From CAZCBN01 sp964496975 (lineage in GTDB: Bacteria > Planctomycetota > Phycisphaerae > Phycisphaerales > UBA1924), in the NCBI GenBank assembly GCA_964496975.1, contig CAZCBN010000020.1, positions 1 through 36,006 on the forward strand: a DNA stretch of 36,006 nt, written 5' to 3'. Below are positions 30,250 to 36,006 of the stretch, one piece after another. Numbering within the stretch: the first letter of the stretch is position 1; the number at the start of each line of letters is the position of its first letter. Made by a program: the position numbers and the translations under genes. The notes beneath the pieces were generated by a model. The model was not told the DNA's origin, made no database searches, and was given only the letters and a program-made list of their open reading frames with translations.

Positions 30250-32955
30250 TCAGCGCAGCACGCGGGCCTCTGGGTTCATCAGGTACAGGTACACCGCAAG
30301 GTTCACGCGCTGCTCGCCGCCCTGCTCGTTTACGGGCGTCGCGGCGACCGCCGCACGGATGATCTCGCGCACACGCGGGGTCGACCCGCGCATGAACACC
30401 GCCTCGATGCGCTCCACCAGCGCCGCGGGGTCCGCCGCGGCCAGCGCGACCAGCTCGGTGCGCAACCCCGCGTCCCACCGCGGCACGCCGTTGGTGCGGC
30501 GCAGGATCTCCCGCTCCACCGCCTGCGTCGTGCCGATCGCCTGCGACTCGGTGAAGATCTGCATCTCCGGCGCCGTCAGCCCGGCCGCGCTGATCTCCGT
30601 GTTCGCCGGCGAAAACTCCGGCCGGTAGAAGTTGAACACCGACGGCGTCTGGTAGTGCGTCTGCCCGATCTGCGACTGCAGCGTTGACCCGGTGTTCACC
30701 GCCGGGTCGGTCATCCCCATCGCCTGCGCCGCCGACACCACGAACACGAACGGCTCGATGATCTTCCCCGCGAACTCGTTCCGCGCATAGTCGGGGTTCC
30801 GCGCCTCGTCGTCCAGCAGGATCGCCTTCACCGTCGCCGCCAGGTCGCCCCGCACGCCCGTGCCGTAGGGCCCCTCGCCCCGGAACGCCTCCGCCACGCG
30901 ACCCACGTACCCGCGCGACGGGTTGCTCGACACGAACCGCTTGATCAAAAGCTCCGCGATGAACGGCGGGCAGCTCGGGTGATGAAACACGTTGTCGAGC
31001 GCGTCCTCCACGTCCGCAAGCCCGTTCTGCGACGACGAGCCCCGCACCGGAACCACGCCCGCCGGCGGCACCGCCCCGGCGTAATCCAGCAACTGCTTGG
31101 GCCCGAACTCGTGCCGGCTCGCGCTCATCGACATGCGCGACGCCCCCGACGGCACGCCCGTCACCCCATTGCCGCGATACCCCGTGAACACCCGCGCAAA
31201 CTGCGCCACGTCCTCCGCGTCGTACGTCGGCACCTCGTCGCCGAAGACATCCCGCGCCCGCCGCCCGTCCGGCGTCAGCTCCCACAGCCCGATCGTGAAC
31301 AGCTGCATCAGCTCGCGGGCGTAGTTCTCATCGGGCGCCGTCCCCGCCACCGGGTCGGCCTTCACGTTGTCGCGGTACGTCAGCCAGTCCCCCATCTTCG
31401 CCTGGTTCGTCACCTCCGACAGCAGCTCGCGGAAGTTCCCGCTCGCCGCCGCCTCCGCCCCCGTCGCCGGGTAGCCGAACGCGTGGCGGATGTACATGTC
31501 GTACGTGTACGCGACCGACTGCGTGTCCCCGTCCTGCCCGAGCGTGATCACCTGCACGAGCGCCCACGCGAGCCGCTGCCGCAGCTGGTCCGCCGCCGCG
31601 TTGATGTACGGGCTGTACGACACCACCGTCACATCGCCGCCCACCGGCCGCCGCAGCGTCGGCACCAGCGACACCTGGTGGTCGATCCACCCCTCGTACC
31701 CGCGGGCGATCACCTCGGCGATCTCCGCTTCCGTAGGCCCGAACGCCGCCTGCCACAAAAACCGCGCCGCCTCCGCCTCGGTGATCTGCCCGGGCCCGCC
31801 CCGCGCCGCCAGATCAAACGGCGCCGCCGAGACCGTCACCACGCGCTCCGCCACCGACGAAAGGCCCGAATCGTCCGTCACCGTGCACCGCACGCGGTAG
31901 TCGCCCGCCGCCGCGAAGACGTGCGACACCTGGGGCCCCGACGCCGTCCCGCCGTCGCCGAACGTCCACGCGTACGACGCGATGTTCTCGAGCTCGTCCG
32001 CGCTCCGCCCCGCGTCAAACGTCACCACAAGCGGCGCCGCCCCGAGGAACCCGTCGGTCGTGACCCGCGCCTCGGGCGCCCGGTCCGGCCGGATGACCGC
32101 CGCCACCTGCCGCTGCGTCTGCGCCGTGCCGTTGGACACCGTCACCGTGAGCGACGCCGTCGCCTGCACCCCGGGCGCCGCCGCCGCGCGAAGGGTCAGC
32201 TCCCCGCCCCGCCTCGATACCACGACGTTCTTCACCGGCAGCACCGACGCGTCGCTCGTCGCGATCGAGACCGAAAGATCCTCCGCGGCCACAAACGCGT
32301 CGCGCAGCGTCAGCGTCACCTCGCGCGACACGCCACCCGCCGGCACAAACAGCGTCGGCCCGCTCGACACCAGCGGCGCCGGCGCGTCCGACGGGCCCGC
32401 CGCACCGATCGCCGCGATCACGCCCAGCACATCGGCCGCCGTCAGCGACCCGTCCAGGTCAAAGTCCGCGAGCAGCGACCCCCCGTCGTACCACCGCAAA
32501 AAGCCCAGCAGATCAAGCATGTTGGGCCCGCCGGGGGCCCCGGGCACATAGTCCGCCGTGAACGGCGCCACCAGCGCCACCGTCGACGCCGTCTTCCCCG
32601 ACGCCGACACCGCGTCCACCAGGTCCACGACCAGCAACTGCCCGGGAACCACCGCGTCCACCTCAACGAGCGCCGTCGCGCCCGCGATCGTCGGCCCCGA
32701 ACCAACCACCCGGCCCGTGCTCGACGTCGCCGCGCGCACCGCCAGCAGCGGCTCGTCGAACGTCACCCGCACGAACACGCGATCACCCGACGAAAAGCGC
32801 GGCAGCGACGCCGCCACACCCCCGACCTCGGCCTTGATGGCCGCGGGCACGCGGTCCGTCCACACCTCGATCGTCGTCGCCGACGGAGCACCCCGTGCCC
32901 CGCCCACGACTCCGACAAGGCACACCAACAACACGAATGCGGCGATGCGGCTCAC
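30250..32955 (-). CDS. Secreted DUF1800 protein with PKD and dockerin-like modules
   Basis: A 901-residue protein. The signal peptide reads RIAAFVLLVCLVGVVGGARG. A single dockerin-like repeat, DFDLDGSLTAADVLGVIAAIG, lies near 164-185, followed by a beta domain. A PKD domain lies at about 295-380 (SYAWTFGDGGTASGPQVSHVF). The DUF1800 domain runs from about 385 to 880, with ARFLWQAAFGPTEAEI, NYARELMQLFTIGLWEL and FIAELLIKRFVSSNPS. DUF1800 is a large helical family of unknown function, commonly paired with DUF1501 and thought to act at the cell surface. GTG 32955 is chosen because GGGAGC lies five bases upstream. The open frame further upstream runs through the promoter. The two genes form a likely operon. 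Confidence 0.88.
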   Translation of the reverse strand: MSRIAAFVLLVCLVGVVGGARGAPSATTIEVWTDRVPAAIKAEVGGVAASLPRFSSGDRVFVRVTFDEPLLAVRAATSSTGRVVGSGPTIAGATALVEVDAVVPGQLLVVDLVDAVSASGKTASTVALVAPFTADYVPGAPGGPNMLDLLGFLRWYDGGSLLADFDLDGSLTAADVLGVIAAIGAAGPSDAPAPLVSSGPTLFVPAGGVSREVTLTLRDAFVAAEDLSVSIATSDASVLPVKNVVVSRRGGELTLRAAAAPGVQATASLTVTVSNGTAQTQRQVAAVIRPDRAPEARVTTDGFLGAAPLVVTFDAGRSADELENIASYAWTFGDGGTASGPQVSHVFAAAGDYRVRCTVTDDSGLSSVAERVVTVSAAPFDLAARGGPGQITEAEAARFLWQAAFGPTEAEIAEVIARGYEGWIDHQVSLVPTLRRPVGGDVTVVSYSPYINAAADQLRQRLAWALVQVITLGQDGDTQSVAYTYDMYIRHAFGYPATGAEAAASGNFRELLSEVTNQAKMGDWLTYRDNVKADPVAGTAPDENYARELMQLFTIGLWELTPDGRRARDVFGDEVPTYDAEDVAQFARVFTGYRGNGVTGVPSGASRMSMSASRHEFGPKQLLDYAGAVPPAGVVPVRGSSSQNGLADVEDALDNVFHHPSCPPFIAELLIKRFVSSNPSRGYVGRVAEAFRGEGPYGTGVRGDLAATVKAILLDDEARNPDYARNEFAGKIIEPFVFVVSAAQAMGMTDPAVNTGSTLQSQIGQTHYQTPSVFNFYRPEFSPANTEISAAGLTAPEMQIFTESQAIGTTQAVEREILRRTNGVPRWDAGLRTELVALAAADPAALVERIEAVFMRGSTPRVREIIRAAVAATPVNEQGGEQRVNLAVYLYLMNPEARVLR

Positions 32956-33001
32956 AACACGCTCCCGTCCGCGGCGACACAACCCACGCGCCGATCGACC
33001 G

Positions 33002-33030
33002 GGAATAACACACGCCAGAGACCCGAGCAA
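33002..33030 (-). promoter_or_regulatory. Promoter of the DUF1800-DUF1501 operon
   Basis: On the minus strand TTGCTC (33030-33025) and TATTCC (33007-33002) are separated by exactly 17 bases. The -35 hexamer equals the one before the helix-hairpin-helix gene. Transcription would start near 32995, leaving a 40-base leader with the GGGAGC ribosome site. Confidence 0.5.
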
Positions 33031-33256
33031 GCGTCCGGCGCACGATGTCCATCAAATACCCACAACTTCACACACCCGCACCGTTCCGCACCGCCGGTTC
33101 CGGGTGTAACTCAAGCCCCGACAAGCCCTTACAGCACACGGCCCGAGCACGCCACGCGCCGCGCCGCCGCGCAACCACCGCGCCGCACAACGCTCGCGCA
33201 CCGCCCGCACGCCGCGCGCAGACACCACACCACCGCGCCCTCACGACACGCGCGCA

Positions 33257-33300
33257 GCGCATCACGCAGCACACATCTCGCATCGCACATCACACATCAC
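33257..33300. repeat. Degenerate CATC-NNNN repeat
   Basis: CATC recurs every seven to ten bases about five times, in the form CATCACGC, CATCTCG, CATCGCA, CATCACA. It is a low-complexity stretch with no coding potential. Confidence 0.5.
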
Positions 33301-33382
33301 AAGGCACCACGCACACCCCGTCGCGCCGGCCCAAAAGCCCGCAACGAGTCACACGCGCACGCGCCCCATCAACATGCCGAAA

Positions 33383-33471
33383 CGGAGAGGGGGGGATTCG
33401 AACCCCCGATACAGGTAAACCTGTATACCGGATTTCGAATCCGGCGCGATCAACCGCTCCGCCACCTCTCC
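33383..33471 (-). tRNA. tRNA-Ser (anticodon CGA)
   Basis: A class II tRNA on the minus strand. The acceptor stem GGAGAGG pairs with CCTCTCC, and the discriminator is G. The anticodon loop reads TTCGAAA, giving CGA, which decodes UCG. A long variable arm (ATACAGG with CCTGTAT) and the T-loop GTTCGAATC confirm serine identity. No 3' CCA is encoded. UCG is a common serine codon in this GC-rich DNA. No gene is close on either side. Confidence 0.97.
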
Positions 33472-33560
33472 AGGTGTTCCTGTTCCGGTGCAACGCACCG
33501 TGCGGGCCCGTCGCCCGAGCGTTCAGCCCAGGGCCCGCCGCGCCGAGCCAGCCGACCGAG

Positions 33561-34280
33561 TCACCCCGGCCGAGCCGTTTCGCGCGGCCCCATGATACCC
33601 GCCGCCCCCGGCAAAGGCTCGCCCCCCGGGCCCAACGCCCCGCGTGCCTGCAGCCCCGACCCCGCCGCCCGCTTCCGCGCGATCAGCCCCACCAGCGCCG
33701 CCACAATCGCCTCGGGCTCCGCCATCCGACCCGCGCCCACGTGCCGGCACGCCTGCCACCCCTCGCCCGGCCCGACGATCTCAAACCCGTCCGCGACCGC
33801 CTGCCGCACGTTCCGCTGCGTCGCCGGCTGCGACCACATCACGCTGTTCATCGCCGGCGCCAGCAGCACCGGCGTCACCGTCCGGTCCACCGCGCTCAAA
33901 ATCAAACTCACAACCTCGTCCGCCCGGCCCTGCACAAGCCGCGCCAACGCGTCCATCGTGCACGGCGCCACCACCGCCGCGTCCAACCCGCTGGCGAGGC
34001 GGATGTGCTGCGGGTCCCGGCTCTCGACATCGTCCCACACCGACGTGTGCACCGGCCGGGCGCTCAACGCCTGAAACGTCAGCGGCCCGACAAACCGCGT
34101 CGCCGACTCGGTCATCGCGACCGTCACCTCGGCCCCCGCCTGCGCGAGCCGGCTCACCACCGTCGCCGTCTTGTACGCCGCGATGCCGCCGCACACGCAC
34201 ACCAGCACCCGCGCCCCGCGCACGCCGTGCGAGAGCACCGCCGGGTCGAGCGACGCCGCTTGGGGAGCCCCTGCTTCCAC
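33561..34280 (-). CDS. coaC: Stand-alone phosphopantothenoylcysteine decarboxylase (CoaC)
   Basis: A 239-residue flavoprotein of the HFCD family that decarboxylates 4'-phosphopantothenoylcysteine in coenzyme A synthesis, using FMN. Characteristic residues are visible: GIAAYK near the N-terminus, the catalytic histidine in DPQHIRLA (H92), the PAMN motif LLAPAMNSVMW (N145) and the substrate-clamp cysteine in WQACRHVGAGRM (C178). Most bacteria fuse CoaC to the CoaB synthetase; here the protein ends after the decarboxylase, with a 30-residue Gly/Pro tail and no CoaB domain. GTG 34280 follows a G-rich GGGGGGA; a GTG further in would remove a short N-terminal extension. It follows rpoZ by 57 bases on the same strand, the usual rpoZ-coaBC order. 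Confidence 0.88.
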   Translation of the reverse strand: MEAGAPQAASLDPAVLSHGVRGARVLVCVCGGIAAYKTATVVSRLAQAGAEVTVAMTESATRFVGPLTFQALSARPVHTSVWDDVESRDPQHIRLASGLDAAVVAPCTMDALARLVQGRADEVVSLILSAVDRTVTPVLLAPAMNSVMWSQPATQRNVRQAVADGFEIVGPGEGWQACRHVGAGRMAEPEAIVAALVGLIARKRAAGSGLQARGALGPGGEPLPGAAGIMGPRETARPG

Positions 34281-34337
34281 CGCGAATCATCCCCCCGCTG
34301 AAGACCCCGCCGGCGGACCCACAGGCCCGCTCCCGCC

Positions 34338-34595
34338 TTACAGCAACGCCCGCTGCGGCTCCGAAGGCCGCGCCGCCGCCTCCGCCTCAAGCTGCTTGCG
34401 GTCCGCGTACATCAGCGTGATCTTCCCGCGGCGGATCTCTTCGATCACCACCTCAAGATCCGTCCGCCCGTTCCGGTCGATCAGCGGACGGTCCCCGTCC
34501 ATCAGCTCGCCGAGACGACGCTGGATCAGCGTGCACAGCTTGAACCGCCCGCCGACCTTCTCGATCAGGTCTTCGCTCTTCAACGCTTCGATCAT
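34338..34595 (-). CDS. rpoZ: RNA polymerase omega subunit
   Basis: An 85-residue protein that helps assemble RNA polymerase by clamping the beta-prime subunit. It has the omega signatures: an N-terminal helix ending ALKSEDLIEKVGGRFKLCTL and IQRRLGELMDGDRPL, followed by EVVIEEIRRGKITLMY. Length is normal. ATG 34595 is preceded by GGAGG at about ten bases; longer in-frame starts are unlike the family. The promoter candidate is at 34715-34720. The gene precedes coaC, as in many bacteria, but gmk is absent from this locus; a divergent DUF3553 gene stands there instead. Confidence 0.92.
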   Translation of the reverse strand: MIEALKSEDLIEKVGGRFKLCTLIQRRLGELMDGDRPLIDRNGRTDLEVVIEEIRRGKITLMYADRKQLEAEAAARPSEPQRALL

Positions 34596-34714
34596 GCCGA
34601 GTCCGCCTCCGTCACGCCCATCGACCGGGGCCCGCGTCGGGGCCAGCGCCGGGGCCACGTACCGCAGCCCCACCGCGTCCCGCACCCCTCCGGCCCACCA
34701 CCGGCGCGAACGCA

Positions 34715-34720
34715 ACTCTA
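34715..34720 (-). promoter_or_regulatory. -10 box of rpoZ-coaC
   Basis: Minus-strand TAGAGT fits the TANNNT pattern and would give a leader of roughly 113 bases. It lies in the 280-base space shared with the divergent DUF3553 gene. Confidence 0.35.
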
Positions 34721-34792
34721 GGCCCCCTCCCCACCCGCTCGCCATCCACACGCCCCGATGGTCCGCCCCTGCCCGCGAGCCTTCACCCGCCC

Positions 34793-34798
34793 TATCGT
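34793..34798 (+). promoter_or_regulatory. -10 box of the DUF3553 gene
   Basis: TATCGT fits TANNNT and would place the transcription start near 34806, with a leader of about 70 bases that ends in the AAGGAGTG ribosome site before ATG 34876. Confidence 0.35.
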
Positions 34799-34875
34799 CT
34801 GCCCGAGCGGAGGGCACCTCCACACCGCCTCAACGCGCATCAACCCCGCGCATCAACTCAAGGAGTGCGAACGTC

Positions 34876-35634
34876 ATGTCCGGTTCTTCCGCCGGGGCCG
34901 CCGAAGGCTGGCAACCCGGGGATCGCGTCGTCCATCTCGCCAAGCCCGAGTGGGGCACAGGCCGCGTCGAAGAGGCCGCCTGGACCACCCACGAGGGCCT
35001 CCGCTGCCAACGCCTCACCATCCGGTTTGATCGCGCGGGCCGCAAAACCCTCTCCACCGCCTTCGCCACCCTCGCCGACGCACCGGACGCCGCACTCTTC
35101 GCCGCCCGCGCCGGAAACGACGACGACGACGACGCGGCCCCCGACGCCCCCACCCCCGCCGCCGGAACCCAGCGACGCGCCACGCGCCGCGCCGACGCAC
35201 CGGCCCCCGCCACCCCCGCGGCCCCGCGCCTCGTCGCCCCCACCCGCCGGCCGCCGCAGCCCGAGCCCGACCCCTTCCGCCTCGACCCCACCAAGGCCAA
35301 GGACGTCATGACCCGCCTCCCCGAGGCGACCCGCGACCCCTTCGCCAACATCGAGAAGCGCCTCCGCGCCACCCTCGATCTGTACCGCTACACCCCAGAC
35401 GGCAAGGACCTTCTGGACTGGGCCGCCGTCCAGTCAGGCGTCAGCGACCCCCTCTCCGCCTTCACCCGGCAAGAGCTCGAACAGCTCTTTTACAAGTTCC
35501 GCATCAACCTCGACCAACACCTCGGCGTCCTCCTCGAAGAGGCCCGCCGCTCCGCCCTGCCGATCGACCCTCTCTTTGAGGCCGCCCCTCCCCTCGCCCG
35601 CGCCGCGTTGAAGCGCGTCAACTTCCGACGTTGA
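34876..35634 (+). CDS. DUF3553 domain protein of unknown function
   Basis: A 252-residue protein. Residues 14-60 hold a DUF3553-like domain starting PGDRVVHLAKPEWGTGRV, a small Tudor/CarD-like fold also found at the end of some helicases. A Pro/Ala-rich linker with a run of five aspartates follows (about 75-140). The C-terminal 100 residues are helical (DPFANIEKRLRATLDLYRY and onward). No signal peptide is seen, so it is cytoplasmic. The ATG is preceded by AAGGAGTG. Interaction with RNA polymerase or DNA is suggested by the fold of relatives, but function is not known. Confidence 0.75.
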   Translation: MSGSSAGAAEGWQPGDRVVHLAKPEWGTGRVEEAAWTTHEGLRCQRLTIRFDRAGRKTLSTAFATLADAPDAALFAARAGNDDDDDAAPDAPTPAAGTQRRATRRADAPAPATPAAPRLVAPTRRPPQPEPDPFRLDPTKAKDVMTRLPEATRDPFANIEKRLRATLDLYRYTPDGKDLLDWAAVQSGVSDPLSAFTRQELEQLFYKFRINLDQHLGVLLEEARRSALPIDPLFEAAPPLARAALKRVNFRR

Positions 35635-35663
35635 CCCCACGCAACACCGCTGCGCCGCGGCAC

Positions 35664-35673
35664 NNNNNNNNNN
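35664..35673. other. Assembly gap (10 Ns)
   Basis: Ten Ns mark a scaffold join of unknown real length. Distances across it, and the continuity of the sequence between the DUF3553 gene and the following gene, are not reliable. Confidence 0.99.
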
Positions 35674-35904
35674 ACCCGACCCACCCCAAACGCGCCCCGG
35701 GCAAACACCGGCCGCCACGCAGCGGCCGCGCCAGGCTCCGCGTCACGAGGCCCCCTGGGCCTTTTTCTCGGACGCACCCCCGCCCCGCCCGCGTTCCTCA
35801 CCCCGCAGCCGCCCATCGCCCGCCGCCGCCCGCTGGCCCTTCCGCGGTCCGGCACGCCGCTCGCCTTGCTCCCCTCGTCCCAACCAAGACACGAGGAGCC
35901 AGAC

Positions 35905-36006
35905 ATGCACGAGAACGACTTCCAGAACCGCCTCGCCGACCTCGTCCCCCACATCAACAAGCTCCCGGCCGAAGACCGCCCGGGCCTTGAGCGCCTCGTC
36001 AGCGAG
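35905..36006 (+). CDS. Start of an unrecognised gene, cut by the window end
   Basis: Thirty-four codons open to the window end. The protein starts MHENDFQNRLADLVPH and continues with helical sequence containing KLPAEDRPGLERLV. GAGGAG lies eight bases before the ATG, and codon third positions are GC-rich like real genes here. No family is recognised. The 5' region contains the assembly gap about 230 bases upstream. Confidence 0.55.
   Translation, partial: MHENDFQNRLADLVPHINKLPAEDRPGLERLVSE

Larger units (their letters stand above)
32956..33382. other. Intergenic stretch without a gene, CA-rich
   Basis: About 430 bases between the DUF1800 gene and the tRNA. It holds the DUF1800 promoter at its left end, a CA-rich degenerate repeat at 33257-33300, and otherwise C- and A-rich low-complexity sequence on the plus strand. 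No start codon with a ribosome site and protein-like frame was found on either strand. Confidence 0.6.

Noticed and set aside
33257..33300. Regular CATC spacing as a possible CRISPR array
   Set aside because: The period is seven to ten bases, with no conserved repeats of 20-40 bases or unique spacers.
30979..34074. A 1031-codon plus-strand frame over DUF1800 and the tRNA
   Set aside because: It runs straight through a tRNA gene and consists largely of Arg, His and Pro, as expected for an antisense frame in GC-rich DNA.

Overview
The window is about 36 kb of very GC-rich DNA that looks like a planctomycete of the Phycisphaerae type. This is inferred from secreted glycosidases and sulfatases, C-terminal dockerin-like EF-hand tags on non-cellulosomal proteins, a DUF1501/DUF1800 pair, long-leader prepilin-like proteins and strong codon bias. 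No marker gene fixes the taxon. A run of ten Ns (35664-35673) shows that this is scaffolded draft sequence.

Layout. 1-7.8 kb (+ strand, housekeeping): a GH10-like barrel protein that seems to lack the catalytic nucleophile, a membrane-anchored helix-hairpin-helix (ComEA-like) protein, the transcription-repair coupling factor Mfd, and PhoU. 7.8-15.3 kb: on the minus strand, a secreted GH2 beta-galactosidase-type enzyme with a LamG domain inside its catalytic barrel, followed by a clan GH-A glycosidase; divergently on the plus strand, an S1 sulfatase with a discoidin domain. 15.5-28.7 kb: a carbohydrate-utilisation island. A LacI-family regulator lies between two promoters that carry a nearly identical palindrome, AAGTTAA-GCCG-TTAACTT or a close variant. 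One drives a LamG/dockerin-like secreted protein. The other drives a prepilin-like protein followed by a modular GH128 beta-1,3-glucanase. Next comes a tightly packed four-gene run: PhoD-like phosphatase, GH16 laminarinase-like enzyme, S1 sulfatase, formylglycine-generating enzyme (FGE). 28.7-33 kb (minus strand): DUF1800 then a Tat-exported DUF1501 protein. 33.4-36 kb: tRNA-Ser(CGA), rpoZ with a stand-alone CoaC flavoprotein, a DUF3553 protein, the gap, and the first codons of an unrecognised gene.

How they fit together (inference). GH128 and GH16 point to a beta-1,3-glucan of the laminarin type. The GH2, GH-A enzyme, two sulfatases and FGE point to sulfated or decorated algal polysaccharide. 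The FGE keeps the active-site cysteine pair and could activate both sulfatases, whose CxPSR motifs are intact. It appears to carry an export signal, so maturation may happen outside the cytoplasm. The duplicated operator next to lacI is the best regulatory evidence in the window. No CRISPR array, insertion sequence, prophage or rRNA was seen. Many very long antisense frames are GC-driven shadows and were left out.
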